Virus record (IMG/VR): IMGVR_UViG_3300010373_000067
Location: 1 to 44,913 of that record
DNA from: a virus
Direction: 5' to 3' (one strand)
Length of the DNA stretch: 44,913 bases
Shown: piece after piece, positions 6,474 to 13,811 of the stretch
How the letters are laid out: the number at the start of each line of letters is the position of its first letter
How positions within the stretch are numbered: position 1 is the first letter of the stretch
Translations under genes and position numbers: made by a program
Notes under the pieces: model-generated
The model's input: only the letters and a program-made list of their open reading frames with translations
Database searches by the model: none
Told to the model about the DNA's origin: nothing

Positions 6474-6637
6474 CCCGCTGCCCCACCCGGCACCGCCGGT
6501 TAGAAGTCAAGACCGAACGCGACCGCTGCTCGTGGGTCGTGTGTCTTGACTGCGGGAAACGCGGGCCTCGCAAGCATTCCTATACCCTGGCCCTTCTGGC
6601 CTGGGCTCTGCATCTCACGAACCAACACCCGCGCTAG
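6461..6637 (+). CDS. small zinc-ribbon-like protein
   Basis: A 58-residue basic protein with C-P-T-R-H near residue 7 and CSWVVCLDCG near residues 23-32, enough cysteines and histidines for one zinc site. The C-terminus is hydrophobic (LALLAWALHL). The ATG lies inside the end of the tiny membrane gene (13-nt overlap). Its TAG shares the CTAG palindrome with the stop of the convergent primase gene, so the two operons end on the same four bases. Confidence 0.45.
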   Translation: MARLARCPTRHRRLEVKTERDRCSWVVCLDCGKRGPRKHSYTLALLAWALHLTNQHPR

Positions 6638-9117
6638 GCTTTCTGCGCTTCTAGGAAGCCGTCGCGCACCTGGGCGGGGCTCAGGTAGCCCGCGGCCCAT
6701 GGATGCCCTTTGCGCAGGAATAGGCGCGGCATGGAGCCATCCGGCATGGGCAGCTCGCAGAGGCCGTCCCGCGGCAACGCCGGGTGCGGCTCGTAGCCTA
6801 GACCCACGACGAGCGCTTGGCGCATGTTCCGCGGTATGAGCTTGTCCTTTCCGAGCTGCGCCAATAGATGGTCAAGCGAGACGGACGACAGCCAACCGTT
6901 GCGGAAGCCTTCGCGCTTCTGCTCGATGGCCGCAAGTATCTCTTGCTCGATGGCGCCCAAGCTCTCGGTGACCGCCTGCTCGGTGCTCGTGGTGATCGGC
7001 GCCACTACGCATGCGCCGGCCGGGTTCAGCTCGTCGGGAACCTCTAGGCCCATGAGATAATCAAACACAACAGCGAAGCCGTCGGCCTCTAGCCACTTGT
7101 TGAATCTGATGAAGAACTCGGTAGTTAGACCGTCTCGGGCAAGGTCAGCTTTGGTCTGCTGCGCGCAGTAGAACGGAGCAAAGCGGCGCTCGTTGGGGTC
7201 TATGCGTACGCCGTTCTTGTGGTTCGAGAGAAGGAACATATTAAAGCATACGTCCTTCATCATCTTTTCGGCGAACATCGGGCGGACTTCCAACCGCCGC
7301 GACGTTATCATCAATTTTAGAATTTCCTGTAGCTCTGTCTGGTCTTGCGTGCGCGTCTCGTCTACGATAACCAACAGCTTGTCAACAAACACACTGTTGA
7401 ACTTCTCGCCAAGCTCGCTCGACTTCGCCCAATGTGTGTATCGTTGGCTAAGGCAATACTCCATGATCCGAGCAAGCGTGGTCTTGCCGTTGCCCTTCAC
7501 GCCCTGAATGAACGGGCACCATGCGAATTTACTGCCCACGTGTCGAGCTGCGGCAGCCATCCAACAGCGAAGTATCAGGTTGTCTCGCTCGTCTGGTATC
7601 AGCGTGCGCAGGAACGACAGGAACATGCCAGGATCGCCGGCTAGGCGGCGAATCTGCGCGGGCTTATAGCAGTTGATTTGCGTAAGCCCATCGCGCACCC
7701 GTATTTCACTCGTGGGCAAGCTCGGGTCGAAGCACTGCGTATGTACCTGGGGGAAGTCGTACACTTCGTTGGATACGAAGGCATCCCACGCGCTCTTGCT
7801 CGGGCGCTGCCCGTCGGGCGTGGTGATATACATACGACCACCGAATGCAACGTCAAACCGGTCCTTGCTGATAGCGAGCCCGTCGGGTAGCTGTATCTTG
7901 TGAATGTCCCGCACGTAGCAGAGGCCGCCGAACATCTGTTTTTGCTGATGCACGGTAACCACGGTGCCTACGGGGGGCCGCTCGCCGGGCTTGAGCTGCA
8001 AGAACTCTACCGTTGGCGGCGGGGGCGGGGGAACTGCCGAGGATTCCTTAGCAGTTGGGGGCAACGGTACCGTGACCGTGAGAGACGAGACGCCGGCCTC
8101 TGAGCGCACGGGCTCGGGGCCAGGGCGCTCCGCATCTACGGCAGCGGCCGGCGTCTCGCGTTCTTGGTACCATTCCTTTTGGTCGCCGCAAGCGCGCAGG
8201 ATGGTCGAGCGCATGTAGTCCATGCGGTCCCACTTCGGCCGCACGAGGCTTGACTGCCGCATCAACCCCAACATGCGCTCGCAATTGTTGCCCGTCCAAA
8301 AGGCCGCATGGTTGGCTAGGGCTTGGTCGGCCGCTGAGCCATCCCACGAACTGTGCGAGTTCTGCGATGGGAAGCTACGCTGTAGGGCCTCGGCGTTGGC
8401 ATACCATAGGTCGGCGAAGCTGGCCCGACCGCCAAACACCGCGGACGCGCTCGACGAACGCAGCGCCCTGGCTATCAGCTCGTTGTCATCGGCCGGGCCG
8501 CGCCATTGGGGCACGGGCTTGTCCGTCCATTCGACGCCGTGCTCTATGTCACCGTGCGGCGGGAAGAACTGTTGAGCGAACGCAGCAAGCTCTCGGGTAC
8601 AATCGGAAAGCGGGGAACCGGTCGCACCAATGCCCCCAATCGCAATGAATCGTAGGCGCGTATACAACTCGGCGCGATAGGTTTTGTTGCGCGTGCCGTG
8701 GCTAGGTGCAGGACCAACATAACTTCCGATGATATGCACGCCGTTGCCCGACACTGATGCTTCGGTATACGCACCGGGAAACCTCGCTATGAAGTTGGAT
8801 ACGTGCGGCTGCCAGCCGGCACCATCGCGGCACGAGTCTAGGTCGATGCAGAACAGACCCGAGCCTTCGGCGATGACGAGCCCCACGCCGTAGCCGGCGC
8901 CCCATTGCTCGGCCCACATGCCGGCCTCGGCGGGCGTCATCCACTGCGCGGGGTCTTGGGCGCTTATGCCAGTCTTCTCGGGCTCGCCGGGCGGCCCTGC
9001 GCCGGTCAGCGGGTGTACAGGTATTTTGTCCGTCTTGCCGTTCTCTCGCGGTACGAGACGGTACAGGATGAACGAGCGCCGCTCCATGAGCGCGTCAAAC
9101 AATGGATTAGGCTTCAC
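6634..9117 (-). CDS. NrS-1-like primase/polymerase fused to DUF5906-type helicase
   Basis: An 827-residue replication protein. The N-terminal third has AEP primase motifs: CIDLDS near residues 90-95 (metal-binding DxD), then SVSGNGVHIIG. Residues about 275-315 (HAAFWTGNNCERM...RPKWDR) match the helical segment of the NrS-1-like primase C-terminal region. A polyproline linker follows near residue 365. The C-terminal half is an SF3-like ATPase with Walker A GVKGNGKTTLA and Walker B LLVIVDE. It should prime and unwind phage DNA. The GTG at 9117 is chosen because it overlaps the stop of the endonuclease VII gene (GTGA); a TTG at 9129 is the alternative. Stop TAG. Confidence 0.85.
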   Translation of the reverse strand: MKPNPLFDALMERRSFILYRLVPRENGKTDKIPVHPLTGAGPPGEPEKTGISAQDPAQWMTPAEAGMWAEQWGAGYGVGLVIAEGSGLFCIDLDSCRDGAGWQPHVSNFIARFPGAYTEASVSGNGVHIIGSYVGPAPSHGTRNKTYRAELYTRLRFIAIGGIGATGSPLSDCTRELAAFAQQFFPPHGDIEHGVEWTDKPVPQWRGPADDNELIARALRSSSASAVFGGRASFADLWYANAEALQRSFPSQNSHSSWDGSAADQALANHAAFWTGNNCERMLGLMRQSSLVRPKWDRMDYMRSTILRACGDQKEWYQERETPAAAVDAERPGPEPVRSEAGVSSLTVTVPLPPTAKESSAVPPPPPPTVEFLQLKPGERPPVGTVVTVHQQKQMFGGLCYVRDIHKIQLPDGLAISKDRFDVAFGGRMYITTPDGQRPSKSAWDAFVSNEVYDFPQVHTQCFDPSLPTSEIRVRDGLTQINCYKPAQIRRLAGDPGMFLSFLRTLIPDERDNLILRCWMAAAARHVGSKFAWCPFIQGVKGNGKTTLARIMEYCLSQRYTHWAKSSELGEKFNSVFVDKLLVIVDETRTQDQTELQEILKLMITSRRLEVRPMFAEKMMKDVCFNMFLLSNHKNGVRIDPNERRFAPFYCAQQTKADLARDGLTTEFFIRFNKWLEADGFAVVFDYLMGLEVPDELNPAGACVVAPITTSTEQAVTESLGAIEQEILAAIEQKREGFRNGWLSSVSLDHLLAQLGKDKLIPRNMRQALVVGLGYEPHPALPRDGLCELPMPDGSMPRLFLRKGHPWAAGYLSPAQVRDGFLEAQKA

Positions 9118-9485
9118 TGCGCCGACCAAATGAGATATGCGATTGCGCGAAGCAACCCGGCGACGGAATCACCAAGTTTGCCTATGCCAGTATTGCAGTT
9201 GGTGCAAAGCCAACCGCGAAATTCCCCTGTTATATGGTCGTGGTCGAGATGCAGGCACTTGCCTTGGCCTACTGGCGGTCCGCCGCAGCATTCACATTTA
9301 TCCGGGCAAGGGCGCGTAGGCTCGGGTAATCCTCTCTGCCTACGTTCCCGCGTGCGGAGATATTCCCGCCTAGAGTCCTTGTGCGTTCGGTGCCAAATGG
9401 CGGCGCGGATGCGAGCTTTTGCCCGCTGCAATTGCGCGCGAACTTCCCGCGCTTGAATCTCGGCAGCGGTTCGTGGTTTAATCAT
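9114..9485 (-). CDS. recombination endonuclease VII-like nuclease
   Basis: A 123-residue protein. A basic helical N-terminus (residues 1-60, many Arg) precedes the endonuclease VII signature: CECCGG, then LHLDHDHITGEFRGWLC and CNTGIGKLGDS. The two CxxC pairs hold a structural zinc, and the DHDH pair forms the beta-beta-alpha-metal nuclease centre. T4 endonuclease VII resolves branched DNA before packaging; the same role or a nicking role in replication is likely. No clear Shine-Dalgarno precedes the ATG. The 3' end overlaps the primase start. Confidence 0.85.
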   Translation of the reverse strand: MIKPRTAAEIQAREVRAQLQRAKARIRAAIWHRTHKDSRREYLRTRERRQRGLPEPTRPCPDKCECCGGPPVGQGKCLHLDHDHITGEFRGWLCTNCNTGIGKLGDSVAGLLRAIAYLIWSAQ

Positions 9486-9503
9486 GGTGAGCGTGCGGTG
9501 CGC

Positions 9504-9540
9504 GGGCCGGCTTCGCGTGCGGGCGGAGTCGGCCCTTTTC
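9504..9540 (+). terminator. hairpin with T-run, plus orientation
   Basis: GGGCCG (9504-9509) pairs with CGGCCC (9530-9535), with extra pairing (CT/AG) toward a large loop, and TTTT follows on the plus strand. It sits between the TetR-like gene and the endonuclease gene. In the minus orientation no T-run follows, so it would stop only transcripts entering from the left. This is a modest case. Confidence 0.3.
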
Positions 9541-9836
9541 TATTTAGCCAAGCAACCGGCCGCTCGCAGCCGTAATTCCTCCGGGGCTTTCACCGCCATG
9601 ACGTGGCGTTCCGCGAGCCCTTGCGCGACAATTTCCAATACCTCGTTGTCGATTGCGTACTGCATGACCGCTCGGCGTAGGCCGGTCATCCCGCGGTAGT
9701 GATAGCTCACGGTACCCGTGGCAGTCTTGGCCGCCTGGGCAACATCATCGCGAGAGAAACTGCGGAAGCCCCTTGACTTGGCGAGCTTCACTGCTGCTCG
9801 AAGAATGTCGAGCTTCATTTGGGTATCATCGGTCAT
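9540..9836 (-). CDS. minimal TetR/AcrR-type transcription regulator
   Basis: A 98-residue protein. Residues about 7-55 form a TetR-family DNA-binding domain: helix KLDILRAAVKLAKSRGFRSF, then DDVAQAAKTATGTVSYHYRG as the helix-turn-helix with the typical xYHYxx end, then LRRAVMQYA. The family is normally about 190-210 residues; here the ligand-binding half is almost absent, so it is a core DNA-binding version. The ATG at 9836 is chosen because its own -10 (TAGGAT) lies 8 nt upstream. The promoter carries TGAC-N6-GTCA, found before four other genes, so autoregulation and control of a phage regulon are inferred. Stop TAG. Confidence 0.8.
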   Translation of the reverse strand: MTDDTQMKLDILRAAVKLAKSRGFRSFSRDDVAQAAKTATGTVSYHYRGMTGLRRAVMQYAIDNEVLEIVAQGLAERHVMAVKAPEELRLRAAGCLAK

Positions 9837-9844
9837 GCGTGCGT

Positions 9845-9874
9845 ATCCTAGGCAATTACTGACGCGAACGTCAA
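9845..9874 (-). promoter_or_regulatory. operator-promoter E, before the TetR-like gene
   Basis: On the minus strand TTGACG (9874-9869) is the -35, followed by an 18-nt spacer and TAGGAT (9850-9845). The ATG at 9836 follows after 8 nt. The operator TGACGTTCGCGTCA (9860-9873 on the plus strand as TGACGCGAACGTCA) overlaps the -35 and also contains the TGA stop of the VRR-NUC gene. Repressor binding here would block RNA polymerase, giving negative autoregulation. Confidence 0.65.
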
Positions 9875-10338
9875 ATAGAATCGGGCGTGTTCGTGATGAT
9901 GGCGCGACCGCCTTGGGCATTCACGAGAACAGCCCACGCGCTTTGCGCCATCTCGGCGAGTGAACCCGAAAATTTCCAGTCACCGCGCTTGACTTCTACC
10001 GAGAGAAAGCGCGCGATGCGCTGCCCTACGTGCTCGTGCTGAATGGTGATGGCTTCCCATCCAATCAGGTCGGCCGACTTGAAGTGCTCGTTTAGCTTCT
10101 TCGAGTCGTTGCCGAGCCCGTAGCGCACGAGGCGCCCCGTCTCGTCTTTGAACGCGCCGCTGTTGTTTCGGAACAGGTAGCGGCCCGAGCGTGCCGCCGC
10201 AAGCCTCACCATTGACTGTATGCGGCCCTCGGATTCATCGTCGCGCCCGACGTTGATATGCATTGCCGTGGCGCACAGCTCATCTATGGCGCGGTCGGGA
10301 ATGTTCCAACGCCGCGCCCATTCATCTAGTGCAGACAT
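9871..10338 (-). CDS. VRR-NUC domain nuclease
   Basis: A 155-residue protein. The VRR-NUC pattern is visible: ESEGRIQSMVRLAAARSGRYLFRNNSG (Glu of the first motif, then the Arg/Asn-containing strand), DLIGW (Asp) near residue 97, and FLSVEVKRG with the E-x-K catalytic pair near residue 118. In phages such nucleases cut branched or replication-intermediate DNA. The start at MSALDE (10338) is preferred; MESRQM at 10353 is possible. It overlaps the DUF1643 gene by 13 nt, and its stop lies inside operator E. Confidence 0.8.
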   Translation of the reverse strand: MSALDEWARRWNIPDRAIDELCATAMHINVGRDDESEGRIQSMVRLAAARSGRYLFRNNSGAFKDETGRLVRYGLGNDSKKLNEHFKSADLIGWEAITIQHEHVGQRIARFLSVEVKRGDWKFSGSLAEMAQSAWAVLVNAQGGRAIITNTPDSI

Positions 10339-10850
10339 TTGTCGGGATTCCATAGTGTTGGTTTAAGATCACCGGGCAAATATAGCGGGTGCCCAGGATT
10401 CCCGCTCTTGGTAACTTTGAGCGCGTGCAGCGGCCCAAGCTCGTGCATGACGATGACCGCCCGCCGGGCCAGCTCGGGGTTGGCTTTGTCGCCCCATCCG
10501 CATACAACCATCAACGTGCTAGTCATGATGGTCCGCAACCATTCGTCGTTCTGCACCAAGACTTCTTCGGGCGGCATTTTGGCTAACTTCGGATCGGTGC
10601 TACGGTACGGGTTGGTGTTGACAAATACCATGGAGTCATAGCCCCACGCGGTCGAGAACGCCCAAGCCTTCGCCACCGTGGGGTCGTTGTGTTCGCCGTC
10701 AGCCGTGCTCGGATTGTTGAGTACCCATCCGATGGCGCGCTTGACGTGCGCGAAGCGCGAGCGCCAAAGCCACGTGCGGTAATCCCCCGTAATATAGGCC
10801 CCGGCAAAGGGCGCCTCGGGCCTCAGAACGGTATGTCTTCTTCCAGCCAT
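10326..10850 (-). CDS. DUF1643 family protein
   Basis: A 174-residue protein. The DUF1643 pattern is clear: IGWVLNNPSTADGEHNDPTV near residues 40-60, GYDSMVFVNTNPYRSTDPK, VCGWGDKA, and a C-terminal GNPGHPLYL. The biochemical role is not established. The family is frequent in phages and mobile elements near replication genes. The ATG at 10850 fits a 28-nt overlap with the previous gene; an upstream in-frame ATG at 10922 would overlap much more. Stop TAG. Confidence 0.75.
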   Translation of the reverse strand: MAGRRHTVLRPEAPFAGAYITGDYRTWLWRSRFAHVKRAIGWVLNNPSTADGEHNDPTVAKAWAFSTAWGYDSMVFVNTNPYRSTDPKLAKMPPEEVLVQNDEWLRTIMTSTLMVVCGWGDKANPELARRAVIVMHELGPLHALKVTKSGNPGHPLYLPGDLKPTLWNPDKCLH

Positions 10851-11074
10851 TGTTGCATGTCCGCTGATACTTGTAGCGCGTCGTTGAATTTCTGCCGCTG
10901 CTCTACGGTCATTCTGAGCCAATCGCCCTTAGCGAGCTTGTAGCGATGCGCCCACGTGGCCACGAGTTCGGCGGCCAGCGGGTCGTGGGCTCGCAGGATG
11001 AAGACCGACTCATTATCCGCCGCTTTGTTCCAACATGAGTTGGGGTTGAGTAAATTCTGTACCTTGGTTGACAT
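10823..11074 (-). CDS. small hypothetical protein
   Basis: An 83-residue protein. After a polar N-terminus (STKVQNLLNPNSCWNKAADNE), residues 25-80 look helical with conserved-looking WAHRYKLAKGDW and an acidic C-terminus (MQQWLEEDIPF). The tail resembles acidic tips of ssDNA-binding proteins, but it is short and I claim nothing from it. It overlaps the end of the SF2 helicase gene by 62 nt and the start of DUF1643 by 28 nt, a tight replication operon. Confidence 0.55.
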   Translation of the reverse strand: MSTKVQNLLNPNSCWNKAADNESVFILRAHDPLAAELVATWAHRYKLAKGDWLRMTVEQRQKFNDALQVSADMQQWLEEDIPF

Positions 11075-12761
11075 TGGTAGCCTCGATGATGTTGGCAGCA
11101 CTCAGCATCGAACGTATGCGCCCTTCGAGTGTTGCGGCATCGGCCGCGCCGAGAGTCTGTGCGGTGGCCACGTCCACGCCGAACGTGTACCAAAAGCGCT
11201 TCTGCGCCACGCTGATGTCTTCGCCAATGTGCTTGCGCCAGCCCATCCAAAGCGCCATGGCGGGGCGCAGGGTAGCCTGTCGCTGCTGCCGCTGCACGTG
11301 GTGATGGATGATTGAGCCGGCAGCCGGCGAGCCCTTTTGGAAGTTGGGAGCGCCATCAACGCGGGCAATCTCGTTGCGGATAGCGTCGAGCACTGACGGG
11401 TCAAGCTCGATTAGGTCGCCCTCTACCTGCTCCGGGGTCGAGCGATTGGCCGGCGCGGGCCTGAAGCCGCAGTACGGGCACTGCACCAAGTAGCGCTCGT
11501 AGGGTTGCATACAGCCCGTGCAGGCCCGCAGCGGTATGGCGTCGCTGCTGCGCTTCCCGCGCTCCCGAGCATCGAGCGTATAAGCCTTGGGCACGTCAGG
11601 CAGCCCGTGATAACTCCAATTGCCGACATGGTCGATAACGATGGCCTTGGGCTTGGGGCTCGCCGCGATGATGGCTAGCCGTTCCGCGTCCGTGAACTCA
11701 TGTAGCCTATGGTCGTAGCCCGGCGCCATAACACGCAGTGACCGGCCGAACTGCTGCGCATAGAGTTGAAATGACGCTGTCTTGCGCGCCATGCTGATGA
11801 CTTCAATAGCCGGGACATCGACGCCCTCGCCGAGACAATCCACGCTGACGAGTTGAAGCAGAATACGCGCCCTAAATTGTCGCAGAAGTTGGCCGCGTAC
11901 AGCAATGGGAGTCTTCGCCGTAATGACTTGTGCCGGCACGCCGGCTTGCTCGTACGCTGCCGCAAGTTCCTTCGCCGCTTCGATGTCAACCGCAAACGTA
12001 ACACCTAACTTCCCCGGCGCGTATTTGAGGTAGTGCCGGACAACGTCGCCCACGATGCGATTGCTTTGATGCGTGACCGCACGTAACTGCGGCAAGCTGT
12101 AATCGCCCGTCGAACCGATAGGCACGCTAGAAAAATCAATATCGCTGTCAGGACAGAGCAGACGATAATCAGTAAGGAAGCCGCGCCTAATAAGCTCACG
12201 GCAAGTAGGCCCAACAACAAGCCGGTCAACAAGGCCATCAGCATGACGCCCAAGGCCGCACCCATCAGCACGGATAGCATGCGCAGTGGGAAAAAAACCG
12301 CGCGCATTGGGAAAGAGCGCCATAGCGCGCCCCCATTTGTTTTGTCGTAAGACATGGTGGCCCTCGTCGATGATTGCTAATCTAACAGCGTCTAGCCAAC
12401 GGTCCTTCTTATCGTGATTGGCGAGCGTATCCACGCCCGCAACCCGCACGTCGCTGCGGTAGTCGTAGCACGAGTAACCGTGCGTCTCATGGTGTAGAGC
12501 TATGATTTGCCGCTGCACTGCCTTGGGCGCGATGATGCCGTGCGGCACGCGCTCGCGATTCAGTGCAAGAGACATTTGCGAAACCAACTCTTGGCGGTGC
12601 GCAATGGCGGCGGTTGGTACGGCCATCTCTGTAGTGATGGCGCCTAGTATCACGGTCTTGCCCGAGCCCGTGGGCGACACCGCCATGACGTTATATACGT
12701 TCGGCTCGTTCCACGCTTCGTACGTGCGGCCCTTGATATCAAGCTGAAAGTCGCGAAGCAA
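11013..12761 (-). CDS. SF2 DEAD/DEAH-type helicase
   Basis: A 582-residue protein. It has Walker A SPTGSGKTV (residues about 30-38), the DEGH box in LAIIDEGHHVL, motif V in LGEGVDVPAIEV and motif VI in QFGRSLRV. A Cys4 zinc ribbon (CTGC...CPYCG) follows near residue 430, then a helical tail. It should unwind DNA in replication or recombination. The usual TATP-R motif reads PTAHAIRADG here. The start is TTG, because an in-frame TAG lies six codons upstream with no ATG or GTG between. It faces the gene at 12848 across an 86-nt divergent region. Confidence 0.85.
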   Translation of the reverse strand: MLRDFQLDIKGRTYEAWNEPNVYNVMAVSPTGSGKTVILGAITTEMAVPTAAIAHRQELVSQMSLALNRERVPHGIIAPKAVQRQIIALHHETHGYSCYDYRSDVRVAGVDTLANHDKKDRWLDAVRLAIIDEGHHVLRQNKWGRAMALFPNARGFFPTAHAIRADGCGLGRHADGLVDRLVVGPTCRELIRRGFLTDYRLLCPDSDIDFSSVPIGSTGDYSLPQLRAVTHQSNRIVGDVVRHYLKYAPGKLGVTFAVDIEAAKELAAAYEQAGVPAQVITAKTPIAVRGQLLRQFRARILLQLVSVDCLGEGVDVPAIEVISMARKTASFQLYAQQFGRSLRVMAPGYDHRLHEFTDAERLAIIAASPKPKAIVIDHVGNWSYHGLPDVPKAYTLDARERGKRSSDAIPLRACTGCMQPYERYLVQCPYCGFRPAPANRSTPEQVEGDLIELDPSVLDAIRNEIARVDGAPNFQKGSPAAGSIIHHHVQRQQRQATLRPAMALWMGWRKHIGEDISVAQKRFWYTFGVDVATAQTLGAADAATLEGRIRSMLSAANIIEATNVNQGTEFTQPQLMLEQSGG

Positions 12762-12780
12762 TGGACGTTCCCGGCGCTAG

Positions 12781-12810
12781 TTGACGGCGCGGTCAGTGTG
12801 CCTGTATAGT
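12781..12810 (+). promoter_or_regulatory. operator-promoter C, divergent region
   Basis: TTGACG (12781-12786), an 18-nt spacer and TATAGT (12805-12810) make the best promoter in the window. The operator TGACGGCGCGGTCA covers 12782-12795 and thus the -35. It drives the proline-rich gene, nuclease and SSB genes to the right. The minus-strand helicase starts only 20 nt to the left, so the same site could also affect it. Confidence 0.65.
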
Positions 12811-12847
12811 CCGTTCCCGTCAACCGCACCCTTTGGAGCTACCGCAC

Positions 12848-13756
12848 ATGCAGATTATCGTAGACACGAAGTACGATGACCCCGCAACCATGCGCATCGC
12901 TGCTTCACTGCTGCTCACGCTGAGCGGCGATATTACCCCGGCCGAAGCCGAGGCTACCGTAGAACACACGTTGAGTGCGACGAAGCCGGCGGACGACCCG
13001 CCGCCGCCCCCGCCGCCCCCTTCTCCGCCGGCCCCGACGAATACCAGCTCTACGACTGCCGAGGCCGGCGCATCATTGTCCGGTTCATCGAACGTGCTGC
13101 CTTTTCCACCGCCGCCCCCACCGCCCCCGAGTGCGGATACTGCGGCTCCGCAATCATCGGGTGCCGCGACTGCCCATGCGGCGGCTGCGACAACTGTTGC
13201 ATCTGCCGAACCCCGTGAGTATGATTCTGCGGGCCTGCCCTGGGATGCTCGCATCCATCAGAAGAAGAAGGGCCGCAAGCAAGACGGCACATGGAAGTTG
13301 ATAAAGGGCATTGACCCCAACATCGTCACCGCCGTTGTGCGTGAGTTGCAAGCCGCCAAGTTGCCCGCAGCCGTCACGGGAGCGGCGCCGACAGTTCCCG
13401 CGGGAACTGCTGCCGCGCCCGCGGCACCGCCGGTGCCACTTCCCGGCGCCCTGCCTTTGCCCCCGCCGCCACCGCCTGCAACCACCGTTGCTGACGTGCC
13501 TGCATCGAGTCCACCCGCTGCTGTGCCCGTTCCGCCAGTGCCCGCCCCTGGGGGCGTACCTGCAAGCGGCAGCGGCTACAAGGCCCTAGTTGACAAGATC
13601 ATTGCCGCGCGCAATGCCGGGAAGATCACCCCGGAGAAAGTCAACGAGGTTGTACAGGCCGAGGGCGCCCCGAGCCTCATGGCCCTGGCTTCGCTTCCCG
13701 ACCTTATCGACAAGGTCAACACGAGGTTGGATTTGGCCCTTTCAGGGCTCGCGTAA
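12848..13756 (+). CDS. proline-rich recombination-associated hypothetical protein
   Basis: A 302-residue protein. The N-terminal 45 residues (MQIIVDTKYDD...LLLTLSGDITP) are followed by two polyproline tracts (residues about 50-65 and 88-97). A motif YDSAGLPWDARIHQKKKGRK with DGTWKLIKGID comes next (about 130-160). A further Pro/Ala linker leads to a C-terminal helical domain (YKALVDKIIAARNAGKITPE and LPDLIDKVNTRLD). The GLPWDARIH segment is common in phage proteins next to recombination genes; its function is unknown to me. The ATG at 12848 has GGAG 9 nt upstream. A terminator follows. Confidence 0.7.
   Translation: MQIIVDTKYDDPATMRIAASLLLTLSGDITPAEAEATVEHTLSATKPADDPPPPPPPPSPPAPTNTSSTTAEAGASLSGSSNVLPFPPPPPPPPSADTAAPQSSGAATAHAAAATTVASAEPREYDSAGLPWDARIHQKKKGRKQDGTWKLIKGIDPNIVTAVVRELQAAKLPAAVTGAAPTVPAGTAAAPAAPPVPLPGALPLPPPPPPATTVADVPASSPPAAVPVPPVPAPGGVPASGSGYKALVDKIIAARNAGKITPEKVNEVVQAEGAPSLMALASLPDLIDKVNTRLDLALSGLA
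13393..13408. repeat. 16-bp palindrome, copy 1
   Basis: AGTTCCCGCGGGAACT is a perfect palindrome inside the coding sequence, reading V-P-A-G-T. The same 16 bases occur at 26012-26027 and 26805-26820. Confidence 0.7.
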
Positions 13757-13771
13757 CGAAGACCCCCCGTT

Positions 13772-13801
13772 TGGGCGGTGCCCTTGGCCGCCCACTTTTT
13801 T
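13772..13801 (+). terminator. intrinsic terminator
   Basis: TGGGCGG (13772-13778) pairs with CCGCCCA (13788-13794) around a 9-nt loop, followed by CTTTTTT. It lies between the proline-rich gene and the nuclease gene. Since the nuclease gene has no obvious promoter, the terminator may be leaky and adjust the ratio of the two. Confidence 0.75.
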
Positions 13802-13811
13802 AGAGGGCTGA

